Positions 7,464 through 16,639 of a DNA stretch of 64,000 nt are shown in pieces (the stretch's first letter is position 1; every line of letters begins with the position of its first letter). This stretch comes from Streptomyces sp. SLBN-118 (lineage in GTDB: Bacteria > Actinomycetota > Actinomycetes > Streptomycetales > Streptomycetaceae). The stretch is taken from assembly GCF_006715635.1 (NCBI RefSeq), contig NZ_VFNP01000001.1, positions 186,001 to 250,000 of the forward strand, read 5' to 3'. The notes under the pieces were generated by a model. It saw nothing but the letters and a program-made list of their open reading frames with translations, was not told the origin of the DNA and ran no database searches. Position numbers and translations under genes: made by a program.

Positions 7464-7892
7464 ATGTCACCACGCTGGGAACCAAACCCCGATCTTCGCC
7501 GAGGCCGTCACGTCATCTACCACCTGCATGCCCATCTGGTCTTCGTCACCAAATACCGGCGCGGCGTCTTCACCGACGAGATGCTGACCCGTTGCGAGGA
7601 GATCATGCGCGACGTGTGCACAGGCTTCGAAGTCGACCTACGTGAGTTCAATGGCGAGGGCGATCACGTCCACCTCTTGGTGCACTACCCGCCCAAGGTC
7701 GCCCTGTCGAAGCTGGTCAACAGCCTCAAGGGCGTCTCCTCCCGGTACCTGCGACAGGAATACACCGGCACGATGAACCGGGCAATCATGCACGGCCACC
7801 TCTGGGCACCGTCCTACTTCGCCGGATCATGCGGCGGCGCACCACTCCAGGTGGTGAAGGACTACATCGAGAACCAGAAGCGGCCCGCCTGA
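7464..7892 (+). CDS. TnpA, IS200/IS605-family Y1 single-strand transposase
   Basis: The 142-residue HUH transposase has HVHLLV at residues 68-73 (metal-binding His68 and His70) and a likely nucleophile Tyr near residue 133 in VVKDYIENQ. The N-terminal strand HLVFVTKYRRGVF is typical. Length matches the family (about 140). It excises and integrates single-stranded element DNA by recognising the subterminal hairpins. It starts at ATG 7464, 50 bases from the divergent tnpB. Confidence 0.94.
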   Translation: MSPRWEPNPDLRRGRHVIYHLHAHLVFVTKYRRGVFTDEMLTRCEEIMRDVCTGFEVDLREFNGEGDHVHLLVHYPPKVALSKLVNSLKGVSSRYLRQEYTGTMNRAIMHGHLWAPSYFAGSCGGAPLQVVKDYIENQKRPA

Positions 7893-8043
7893 CCGTCACC
7901 ACGGAGCCGGAGCGAACTCCGGCACTTCGCGCCTCCGGGCCAGGGATCGCATTCCCTCCCGGCCTGAAGGCCGGGATTCCCTGCGAGGATCAGGGATGGA
8001 GGAAGGCAGCGCCGCCGGAGATGACGCGCACGGCGGGGACCTT

Positions 8044-8232
8044 CTACATCGGGTCCATGCCCCGGGTGTCAGTGCCGCTTTCCTGCTCGCTCCGCTCTTC
8101 CGTGCGGCGCGCCTTGTCCATCAAGCGCTGGCGCTCCTGGGGGTCGTTGGCGCGCTCTGCCGCGTCCTTCAACTCCTGTGCCCTCTGGCGCATCTGCTGG
8201 GCGCGGCCGCCGGAATCACCTGCAACGCTCAT
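8044..8232 (-). CDS. DUF6381-type small charged protein
   Basis: The 62-residue protein (MSVAGDSGGRAQQMRQRAQE.., ending GTDTRGMDPM) is helical and highly charged, and resembles small Streptomyces proteins grouped as DUF6381. ATG 8232 was chosen because AAAGGAG precedes it by about 6 bases; an in-frame ATG at 8265 lacks this. No function is known. In Streptomyces similar genes sit near stress and CBS genes, as here. Confidence 0.75.
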   Translation of the reverse strand: MSVAGDSGGRAQQMRQRAQELKDAAERANDPQERQRLMDKARRTEERSEQESGTDTRGMDPM

Positions 8233-8702
8233 GATCACTCCTTTGTGATGAGGGAGAGCGGTCACCCAAAGCGAAACAGCGCCCTGGGTCGATCGCGCGT
8301 GGAACAGTCACGGAACGTGATCTGCCGTGGCCCTCGACCTGTCACGGGCGTCAGCTCGAACCGCTCCGCCGTTCGCCGACGACGTAGGTGGCTGTCCTCC
8401 CGACGAACCGCGTGCCGGTACGTTGCCGCGGCTTCCGGTCGGTGGTCACCGAACCGACCAACGCATGGCGGCACGGCAGTCATCGTGGGCCAGGAGATCC
8501 GCGCCTGGAAGCCCGGAGAGTACTGAAGATGGGCGACCACCTTCGCGGTCAGTTATCCGCCCAGTCGAGTGAGCGCCGCCGGGTGGACGACTGGGCGATG
8601 CCGTTAGCGGGCGCTGGTGCGGGGCACCCATGGGTTCCAGGGGCTTGTCCGCTTCAGCGGCATGGCCCGCACCCGTAATCGTGGAAGAAGGAGTGCTGCC
8701 GG
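8233..8702. other. intergenic region upstream of the CBS gene
   Basis: No gene is supported in these 470 bases. ACCCATGGGT (8627-8636), embedded in GGGGCACCCATGGGTTCC, is a palindrome about 70 bases before the CBS start. It partly resembles the dormancy-type box seen elsewhere in the window but its spacing differs. Confidence 0.5.
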
Positions 8703-9119
8703 ATGACCACCGCGCGAGAGATCATGACGGCGGGCGCCGAGTGCATCGGCGCCCAGGAGACGGTGCTTGAGGCCGCGAAGAAGATGACCGAGATGAGGGT
8801 GGGTGCGCTGCCGATCTGCGGCACGGACGAGAGGCTCAAGGGCATGCTCACCGACCGCGACATTGTGGTGAAGGTCCTGGGGGTGGGCAAGGACCCGGCC
8901 GAGGTGAAGGCCGGTGACCTCGCCCAGGGCGAGGCGGTCACCATCGGCGCCGACGATGATGCCGAGGAGATCCTTCGCACCATGAGTGAGCACAAGGTCC
9001 GGCGTTTGCCCGTCATCGACGGGCACACTCTGGTCGGCATGGTCGCTCAGGCCGACGTCGCCCGTGCCCTGCCGGACCCGAAGGTCGGTGATCTCCTCCA
9101 GGCGTTGTCCGCCGACTGA
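8703..9119 (+). CDS. tandem CBS-domain protein
   Basis: The 138-residue protein consists of one CBS pair (Bateman module): domain 1 about residues 7-63 (VLEAAKKMTEMRVGALPICG, then GMLTDRDIV) and domain 2 about 72-130 (AEEILRTMSEHKVRRLPVIDG, then LVGMVAQADVA). Such free-standing CBS proteins bind adenine nucleotides and report energy state; their partners in Streptomyces are unknown. AAGGAG lies about 8 bases before ATG 8703. A close paralogue is at 61728-62147 on the other strand. It is probably stress- or hypoxia-induced, given the content of the window. Confidence 0.92.
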   Translation: MTTAREIMTAGAECIGAQETVLEAAKKMTEMRVGALPICGTDERLKGMLTDRDIVVKVLGVGKDPAEVKAGDLAQGEAVTIGADDDAEEILRTMSEHKVRRLPVIDGHTLVGMVAQADVARALPDPKVGDLLQALSAD

Positions 9120-9166
9120 TCGGCTGGTGTGGCGAGAGGGGCAGGCGAGGCGCCCCGGTAGTACGG

Positions 9167-9206
9167 GGTGCGGGGGACTCCCTCCTGCTGAGGAGTCCCC
9201 TGCACC
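9167..9206. terminator. bidirectional hairpin terminator between convergent genes
   Basis: GGTGC-G-GGGGACTCC (9167-9181) pairs with GGAGTCCCC-T-GCACC (9192-9206), giving a 15-bp stem with one G-U pair and a 10-base loop. It lies between the 3' ends of the CBS gene (9119) and the PRC-barrel gene (9221). Confidence 0.8.
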
Positions 9207-9220
9207 GGGTTTCGCTCCTG

Positions 9221-9571
9221 CTACATGTGCGGCTGGCCGTAGTAGCGGCCGAACTGCTCCAGGTAGGTGGGCTCACCGGCTTGCTTGGCTTCGTCGAATT
9301 CGGGAGCGTCTTTGATCTGGTCTTTGGTCCGGTTCACGTAGACCGTTTCTGCGGCTGGGTCGATGCGCTCGATAACGCCCGCGGGCAGCAATACGCGTTT
9401 GCCGAAGATCCAGACTCCGGTGTCGACGACCAGGTAGGAGGAGCCGACGTCTTCGGAGTGCTTGTCGATCTTGCCGATGTGGCCGTCGCTGGCTTCGACC
9501 TTGTAACCGACGAGGTCGATCCCCTGCCGATATCCCGCGGTGGGCCGATAGCCCCAGATGTCTTCACTCAC
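9221..9571 (-). CDS. PRC-barrel domain protein
   Basis: The 116-residue protein carries a PRC-barrel at about residues 18-75 (IDLVGYKVEASDGHIGKID.., YLVVDTGVWIFGKRVLLPAGVIERID), followed by a charged tail ending YLEQFGRYYGQPHM. GTG 9571 was chosen as start because it yields the common SEDIWGYRPTAGY opening and lies downstream of GAGAGG. PRC-barrel proteins of this Streptomyces type are cytosolic and of unknown role; the fold occurs in RimM and in photosynthetic reaction centre subunit H. Convergent with the CBS gene. Confidence 0.85.
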   Translation of the reverse strand: MSEDIWGYRPTAGYRQGIDLVGYKVEASDGHIGKIDKHSEDVGSSYLVVDTGVWIFGKRVLLPAGVIERIDPAAETVYVNRTKDQIKDAPEFDEAKQAGEPTYLEQFGRYYGQPHM

Positions 9572-9803
9572 AGCAGTGCCTCTCGGTGCATGACAGATAC
9601 GAGAATCCGCCGCTCGTCGCCGAACGTACGTCCGCGGTACCGGATCTGCCACTCGGCCCCCGCGCAGCCGTCGGCCCTCCCGTGGGGAGGCCGGGAGGGA
9701 CGGCGCGGCCCCCACCCAAGGTGACAGCACCCGGGCGGGCCAGGGGGTGGGGATCGCCGCCTGGGGGCTGGGGGATCATCGTCGCCACAGCATTGCACTG
9801 GAT

Positions 9804-10292
9804 TCAGCCAGACAACGGGGTCGTGACTTGAATAAGTCGTGGTGGTCGCGGTGCTCGGCGGTAGCTGGGGCGATGCCACTTTCCGGAGCTACTACTCCCC
9901 CACCGCGTGGCCGGGGGTGCGGGCAGGCCGGCGCGCACAGTGGCGAGGTCGTCGTCGGTGCCGGACCAGTGGCGATCCAGCGCCTGTGGACCGGCGTGCC
10001 GAACGAACGAGCGCATGGTGGCTGCGACCACGATGGCGTCGTCGCCATAGCCGAGGACCGGAGTGAAGTCCGGTACCAGGTCGAGGGGCACGGCCAGGTA
10101 GGCCAACAGCAACCACAACCGGATCCGGACGCCACGGGGCAGCGCGGGGTCGCGCCCCAAGGCGCGGATGAACGCAGCAGGGCCCGAAGGACCCGAATCG
10201 CCTCGGCGGAACCGCCGGGCCCCGAAGCGGTCGGCCGGCTGCGCGTTCACCTCATCCGGGTGATGCCGCGCCGGCCGCACCTCGGACAGCAT
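9804..10292 (-). CDS. DUF1232 (YkvA-like) small membrane protein
   Basis: The recognisable part is FIRALGRDPALPRGVRIRL followed by a hydrophobic segment WLLLAYLAVPLDLVPDFTPVLG and YGDDAIVVAATMRSFVRHAG, which matches the DUF1232/YkvA family. The open frame is 162 residues. The N-terminus (about 35 residues before AAFIRALG) and the last 30 residues look atypical, so the true start is uncertain and the ends may be eroded. No function is established for the family. It overlaps no other gene and is divergent from the 65-residue gene at 10334. Confidence 0.7.
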   Translation of the reverse strand: MLSEVRPARHHPDEVNAQPADRFGARRFRRGDSGPSGPAAFIRALGRDPALPRGVRIRLWLLLAYLAVPLDLVPDFTPVLGYGDDAIVVAATMRSFVRHAGPQALDRHWSGTDDDLATVRAGLPAPPATRWGSSSSGKWHRPSYRRAPRPPRLIQVTTPLSG

Positions 10293-10333
10293 GCAGGAAA
10301 GACGATCCCCGAGAACCGATGGGGAGTGCGGGC

Positions 10334-10531
10334 ATGCGTTACGAGTTCCGCCTCACCGGCCGCCTGTCCAAGCCCATCACAGAGGCCTTCCCCGAACTGG
10401 AGGAAATCCCCGCCGCGCCGCAGACGCTGCTGTTCGGCGCCGTCACGGATGAGGCGCATCTGTACGGACTGCTCATGCGCTTCCAGGACTTGGGCCTGCA
10501 CATGGTGGAGATGCGCCGGCTGCCGGATTGA
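10334..10531 (+). CDS. conserved 65-residue protein
   Basis: The protein begins MRYEFRLTGRLSKPITEAFPEL and contains LLFGAVTDEAHLYGLLMRFQDLGLHMVEMRRLPD. The length and sequence recall a small conserved actinobacterial protein of unknown function. ATG 10334 follows GGGGAG. The predicted fold alternates strand and helix (ACT- or ferredoxin-like in size), which is only an impression. No partner gene follows directly. Confidence 0.75.
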   Translation: MRYEFRLTGRLSKPITEAFPELEEIPAAPQTLLFGAVTDEAHLYGLLMRFQDLGLHMVEMRRLPD

Positions 10532-10924
10532 CCAGTTCCCAGTGCGCGATGGTGACGACAGGAGCGCACCTGACACCACAGGAACGGGCCCCATCGGCAA
10601 GGCGGTCCGCGCCCGGGTGCCACGCTCCAGCCATGCCGTTGGTACCGGGCCCGTCGAGATCATCGCCCGCCACTCGCGGCCAGGGACTCGTGCCCGTCCG
10701 CTACGGCCCCGGCGAAGAGCGTGGGGCCCCGCGACACCCGAAACTCTCTGAGTGCCTGAAAGGAAAATTCCCCAGGTTGTGGGCATGCTGATGCGTCCCG
10801 TGGCCATGGCCGGTAGAAGGGTCTGGTCAAGCTGCAGGGTGAGGGCCTAGAACTTTGAGCTGTGCAGGCTTCGCTCCAGCCCATCCGGAGAGCAGACGAG
10901 ACTGCAGCCACGAGAGGGACCGCC
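10532..10924. other. gap without a convincing gene
   Basis: About 390 bases with no supported gene; frames on both strands lack homology and plausible starts. GAGAGGGA just before 10925 is the binding site of the next gene. Confidence 0.6.
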
Positions 10925-11371
10925 ATGACCACGCCGCTGGAAGATGAAGGGACGACGCCGCACGTCCGAGTGATGCTCGTTGGCTTCACGTTGCAGGTCG
11001 GGTACGAGGAGACGGCTGTCCCGCTGCTGCGCGCCGACGGGCACGTTCACCGTCCCCCGGCCCCGGTGAAGCTGCGAGAAGGTGCGGAATGCCGGGCTGT
11101 GCTGACGTTCCGCGTGGCAGGTGACGCCGTCGATGGTCTCAAGGTCGTGCACGAGTGGTGGAAGGGGGGCACGGAGGTGGCCAGGCGCGAGGTACTGCTG
11201 GGGGACTTCAGGGTGGGCGGGCCCTATGAGGTGGTCCTTCCTGCGGAACGGTTGCCCAGTGGACCAGGCGCGCGGGGACTTTACGAAGCCCGGGCCAGGC
11301 TGATCGACGACATCCACAGGATTCTTGGCGAGCAGGCGTACACCTTCGAGATCACAAGGATGCTGCCCTGA
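10925..11371 (+). CDS. RhoGDI-like immunoglobulin-fold protein
   Basis: The 148-residue protein resembles the C-terminal domain of eukaryotic Rho GDP-dissociation inhibitor. Shared landmarks, in order, are GLKVVHEWWKGG (RhoGDI GLKYVQ..RKG), REVLLGDF (MVGSY), YEVVLPAERLPSGPGARGLYEA (YEF..P.EEAPSGMLARGTY) and a final strand YTFEITRM. The N-terminal half is also beta-rich (VRVMLVGFTLQVGYEE). No signal peptide or membrane segment is seen. Rho GTPases are absent from Streptomyces, so a lipid- or prenyl-binding pocket or a partner small GTPase of the MglA/Roc type are only possibilities. GAGAGGGA precedes ATG 10925. Confidence 0.7.
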   Translation: MTTPLEDEGTTPHVRVMLVGFTLQVGYEETAVPLLRADGHVHRPPAPVKLREGAECRAVLTFRVAGDAVDGLKVVHEWWKGGTEVARREVLLGDFRVGGPYEVVLPAERLPSGPGARGLYEARARLIDDIHRILGEQAYTFEITRMLP

Positions 11372-11493
11372 GCATCCACCACCGGCCCCGACGGTGAAGT
11401 TCGACCCGGCGGTCCCGTCGGGAACGGATTCCGTGGACCCCAAAAGCCTGTTCCACGTCGGCCCCTGCCGTCTTGCCCAAGTCCCCGGCGTGA

Positions 11494-12168
11494 TCACGCA
11501 GGCGCGGGCGGATCCGTGGCCAGTTCGTCCGCGTACCGGCCCGTGACCAGGTAGACCACGCGGCGGGCCACCGAGACGGCATGATCGGCGAAACGCTCGT
11601 AATAACGGCCGGCCAACGCCACGTCCACGGCCGTTTCCACACCATGCTGCCACCGGTCGTCCAACAGGTGCTGAAAGATCATGCGGTGCAGCTCGTCCAT
11701 GCGGTCGTCGTCCTTTTCCAACTGCAGCGCAGCGTCGACGTCCTGAGTGACGAGCACTTCGGCGGTCTGCGCCATCAGACGCTGCGCAAGCTGGCCCATC
11801 TCCAAAATGGTCCGCTGCAGATCGCTGGGCACCGCATGCTCAGGGTGGCGAAGCTGGGCCAGCTTGGCCACGTGCAGAGCAAGATCACCACCGCGCTCAA
11901 GATCCACGCTCATGCGCAGCGAGGTGACCACGAGGCGCAGATCCGTGGCGACCGGCTGCTGCCGCGCCAGCAGCGCGATCGCCCGGTGCTCCAGATCCCG
12001 CTGCAGACCATCCACCTGGACATCGGCCGAGATCACACTCTCCGCAAGCTGCAGATCCGCATCCAGCAGAGCGCTGGTGGCCCGGCCCATGGCAGCACCG
12101 GCCAGGTGTGCCATTTCCACCAGGCCGTCTCTGAGCGACGCCAGCTCCTCGTGATAAGCCGCCCTCAT
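11494..12168 (-). CDS. phoU: PhoU-family phosphate regulator
   Basis: The 224-residue all-helical protein has two PhoU repeats, each a three-helix bundle. The first carries ISADVQVDGLQRDLEHRAIALLA and the second KDDDRMDELHRMIFQHLL, the E/DxxxD metal-binding motifs of PhoU. It ends YYERFADHAVSVARRVVYLVTG, a typical second-repeat sequence. PhoU damps Pst transport and PhoR kinase activity in the cytosol. Here no pst or phoR gene is adjacent, so it may be a second, stress-linked PhoU. Confidence 0.93.
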   Translation of the reverse strand: MRAAYHEELASLRDGLVEMAHLAGAAMGRATSALLDADLQLAESVISADVQVDGLQRDLEHRAIALLARQQPVATDLRLVVTSLRMSVDLERGGDLALHVAKLAQLRHPEHAVPSDLQRTILEMGQLAQRLMAQTAEVLVTQDVDAALQLEKDDDRMDELHRMIFQHLLDDRWQHGVETAVDVALAGRYYERFADHAVSVARRVVYLVTGRYADELATDPPAPA

Positions 12169-12452
12169 GGATCCTCACCCTCCAGTCCCACCTCAGCCAG
12201 TCTCCACCGGAAGCCAGACGAGCACACCTCGCGCACCTCTCAAGCCGCCCCCGCTATCCCACCGACGCGATCGAATCCGGGGCCTTGAATGGGCTGCCCG
12301 GTCTTCCATCGGCTTCTCCCTCGGCCCGGCGACCAGCTGCCTGATCGCGTTCGGCGAGAGAAGTATTCCGCTGCGTGAACAGCGTGAGTAACGCGACCAG
12401 TTGGCGTCGCCCAGCGCGGTCGCCAACCATGAGCAACGCATTCTCTTGCTAT

Positions 12453-12469
12453 GCATACTAAAAGTATGC
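12453..12469. promoter_or_regulatory. palindromic operator GCATACT-aaa-AGTATGC
   Basis: A perfect 7-bp inverted repeat with a 3-base spacer, with a further half-site GGTATGC about 10 bases on. It lies about 55 bases before GTG 12522, which has AAAGGAGG upstream. The cognate regulator is not in the immediate neighbourhood. Confidence 0.55.
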
Positions 12470-12521
12470 GTAATTCAGGTATGCGGAACGGTGCCGCGCA
12501 ACAGCCCGCAAAGGAGGGCCC

Positions 12522-12623
12522 GTGGCCATAAGCACCCGGACCGAGGCCGACGAGCTGGACCCGAACAAGCAGGGGGTCCTTTCCCGCCGTCGGCGGCGAC
12601 CGGCCAACAAGCAGCGCCTTACG
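12522..12623 (+). pseudogene. truncated 5' end of an unidentified gene
   Basis: GTG 12522 with a strong AAAGGAGG site opens VAISTRTEADELDPNKQGVL.., after which the frame passes into CRISPR repeat DNA (encoding meaningless peptides such as IPAGAGS). A regulated promoter and good start followed by only about 34 sensible codons suggest a gene whose body was deleted. An exporter-like N-terminus is possible but I cannot identify it. Confidence 0.35.
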
Positions 12624-12713
12624 CAGCCCATCCCCGCGGGTGCGGGGAGCACTGCTCCTGGTGCTCGACGGCGTACGCCATCTCGGGACCATCCCCGCGG
12701 GTGCGGGGAGCAG
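12624..12713 (-). CRISPR. two-repeat type I-E CRISPR remnant
   Basis: Two copies of CATCCCCGCGGGTGCGGGGA occur exactly 61 bases apart, matching a 29-bp repeat plus 32-bp spacer. Read on the minus strand, the repeat (TGCTCCCCGCACCCGCGGGG followed by ATGGTCCC) is the usual streptomycete type I-E repeat. The copy at 12685-12713 is complete; the copy at 12624-12652 loses its last bases (ATGGGCTG), as terminal repeats do. The one spacer is 12653-12684. No cas gene lies in the window. Confidence 0.8.
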
Positions 12714-12929
12714 CTGTCTGTACGCAATCGGACCCTGTGGTCGAGGGGACTGGCTCTATACACGGGTACGGGAGTCGTTTGTTGACGACTTCGGGAGTGC
12801 CTCGCGCATAGCAGGCATGATCAATATCGATGAGTCTGGGCGTCACTTGCGGCCCAGGGGGGTTGTCCGTGCCAGCGCCCAGCTGCCTCGCACGGGCCGG
12901 TTTTTGGTCGGAACCCGGCCTTGGGGGGG

Positions 12930-13262
12930 TCAGCGGGCGAGAGAGACGGCGAAGGGCTGGAAGCCGTGTCGGCGCAGGATGTGGGGAACCACGAGGATCA
13001 TGGCCTCGGTGGCGCGGGCTGTGGTGATGTCGCCGAGGTCCTCGATCCATGCGGGCTGCCAGCCCAGGTCGCCGAGCAGGCCGGTGACGGTCTTCTTCGC
13101 CGGTTCGTCGTTACCCGACACGTAGACGGTCGGCGGGGTGGCCAGGGTTTCGGGGGCGGTCATGACCATGAACAACATGGTGTTGAGAGTCTTGACCACA
13201 CGGGTGTCCGGGAGGACGGCCTGGAGTTGCTCGGCGAGGCTGCTGCGGAAGAGGGCAGCGTC
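12930..13262 (-). pseudogene. 3' part of an NAD(P)-dependent (F420-reductase-like) oxidoreductase
   Basis: The readable part is LPDTRVVKTLNTMLFMVMTAPE, TVYVSGNDEPAKKTVTGLLGDLGW and a C-terminus ending GFQPFAVSLAR, typical of NADPH-F420 reductase-like proteins that carry an N-terminal Rossmann domain. Everything 5' of about 13262, including the GxGxxG nucleotide site, is missing and is replaced by a LysR gene on the opposite strand. Without the Rossmann motif it cannot work. It was probably divergent from that LysR gene before the deletion. Confidence 0.7.
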
Positions 13263-14048
13263 GCTGGCGCCGCAGCCCGCCTCCACGTCACCGCACCGGC
13301 GATGAGCCGCTCCCTGGGCCGCATCCGCAAGGCCACCGGTGACCAGATTCTGGTCCGCACCGGCCGCAGCATGGTCCCCACCACCCGCGCACTGGCTATG
13401 CGTGCCCAGGTCCACGCCCTCGTGCAGCAGGCCCACCACCTCCTCTCCGCGCAGCAGGAACTCGACCTGGCAGCTCTGGACCGGGTGTTCACCGTGCGCT
13501 GGCACGACGCCCTGACCGCCGCCTGCGGCACCGACCTGATCACCACCGTCCACCGCCACGCCCCCGGCGTCCGGCTGCGCCTGCCCGCCGAACCTGGCAC
13601 GGACACTCCCGAGCTGCGCCGGGGTGAGGTCGGCCTCGAATCGAGCTCCAGCCGACCGACACTCCCCGACATCCGCCACCGCCTCGTAGGCAGCGACAGG
13701 CTGGTCATCGCCGTCCGACCAGGCCACCCCCTCACCGAAGGCCCGCTGAGCATCCAGCGCTACGCAGCCGCCGAACACCTCACCGTCTCGCGACGCGGAC
13801 GCCTGCGCGACCCGATCGACGACGCCCTGACCACCCGCGGCCTCGAACGACGCGTCGTCGCCGCCGGACCCACCGCCGCCTTCGTACTGCAACTCGCCCT
13901 CGACACCGACCTGGTCGTCACCCTCCCCCACGCGGTCACTCGCGCAGGCCGGGAACAACTCGGCCTCGCCACACTGCTGCCGCCACTCCCGCTGCCCGAG
14001 GTCCCCCTGTACCTGCTGTGGCACGCGAGGAGTTGCAGCGGCAGCTGA
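13248..14048 (+). pseudogene. LysR-family regulator lacking its N-terminus
   Basis: Homology begins inside the winged HTH (EEGSVAGAAARLHVTAPAMSRSLGRIRKATGDQILVRTGR) and continues through the substrate domain (VFTVRWHDALTAACGT, LVGSDRLVIAVRPGHPL, LPLPEVPLYLLWHAR). About 15-20 residues before EEGSV, including the start codon, are gone; the sequence upstream belongs to the opposing reductase fragment. The C-terminus after LLWHAR is also short by 10-20 residues. The recognition helix survives, so an alternative in-frame start is conceivable, but none has a good binding site. Confidence 0.7.
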
Positions 14049-14316
14049 GCGACTGGAGCGCGTGGCAGGCGGCCGGCGTCGCGATAGATGATTCCTATGA
14101 GGCCGCTCCGGAGGAGTTCTACGCCAACGAGCTGTCGCCCCCGGATGGAAGGTCGGTGGCTGGTCCCCGTGAGGCCTCACCGATCCCATCGCCCGGTTCT
14201 GCATCAACTGTGGCGCCTCAATGAGCCCGCTGTTGACCATCGCCTCCGACGAATGTCGCGACTACAGAAGGGGTTGGGTCCCGTACGAGGACCAAGCCTT
14301 CGCCTTGCTCGACGAC

Positions 14317-14667
14317 GACAACGTGTCGAACAACAGCGCGACTTGGGCGACGTGGAGCACGTCTGCGGGGTCGGTCTTGCGGTCACCGCCGGTGGCCAGC
14401 GGCCGGGCCCTCGCTGACAACGTCGGGGGCACGTCGACAGCATCCTCACCCGCTGCAACCGGCTGCCGGCCAGCATGCGGCCCAGGCCGCCGGCCCCCTC
14501 CACTGCGAAAAAGCGCTCGGGCCATTGCTCGCACCACCGGACAAGCAGGCCGAACGTTCCGGCATTGACGACGAACCGCCGCTGGCCGATCTTGTGACCT
14601 GCGGAGTCGATGGCGACAGCGGTGTGCGAGGACTTGGGGGATCGATCCCGATGGTGATCACGCGCAT
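14317..14667 (-). pseudogene. IS110-family transposase fragment with frameshifts
   Basis: ATG 14667 begins MRVITIGIDP, then shifts to KSSHTAVAIDSAGHKIGQRR and GTFGLLVRWCEQWPERFFAV, then shifts again to VAAGEDAVDVPPTLSARARP and TGGDRKTDPADVLHVAQVAL. This is the order of an IS110 DEDD transposase N-terminal domain. At least two frameshifts and a 3' truncation near 14320 make it a relic. No terminal structures are evident. Confidence 0.75.
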
Positions 14668-14715
14668 CCCTGACCTGGCGCTCGATGGGGCAGAAGTGTG
14701 CGGTGGGCACCCTGA

Positions 14716-16377
<1,662 letters not shown>

Positions 16378-16396
16378 TAGCTCAGCCCCTGCTGAA

Positions 16397-16412
16397 GGGG
16401 CCGTTGGGCCCA
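16397..16412. promoter_or_regulatory. DevR-like box in a gene-poor gap (16301-16639)
   Basis: GGGGCCGTTGGGCCCA fits NGGGCCNNNNGKCCCT at all but the last position. It stands between the kinase relic and the 3' end of narI1, with no gene starting nearby. It may be left over from a deleted promoter. The rest of this gap shows nothing I recognise. Confidence 0.5.
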
Positions 16413-16639
16413 GCGGCTGAGGCCGAACGCCCGATCCTCTGGCCGGAACCACGCCCGGCCGGGCGGCGATGAATCGGATCATCCCGGTCACGGCCTGATC
16501 GTGTACGCCCTACGCGGCCGAACGGGATCAGCCCGTCCACCGCGCAGGGCGGGACGGCGGGGCACCGGAAGGGCATCCCTCAGCCCGCCACCCAGTGGTC
16601 TGTCGCGGGTGCCCAGGACGCGGTCGGTGGAGCGGGCGC

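Larger units (their letters stand above)
6186..7990 (+). mobile_element. IS200/IS605-type element (divergent tnpA and tnpB)
   Basis: A tnpB-like gene on the minus strand (6220-7413) and a tnpA-like gene on the plus strand (7464-7892) diverge from a 50-base gap, the classic IS605 layout. Subterminal hairpins replace inverted repeats: CCCCC/GGGGG around 6195-6212 beyond the tnpB 3' end, and CCCGGCCTGAAGGCCGGG at 7958-7975 beyond tnpA. The exact ends are approximate because these elements make no target duplication. Both genes look complete, so the element may be mobile. Confidence 0.85.

Noticed and set aside
12601..12785. Peptides such as IPAGAGS and HPRGCGE across 12.6 kb
   Set aside because: They are translations of CRISPR repeat DNA, a common false gene call.
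12930..14240. A continuous 436-codon minus-strand gene
   Set aside because: Only the last 110 codons match a reductase; the rest is antisense to the LysR domain.
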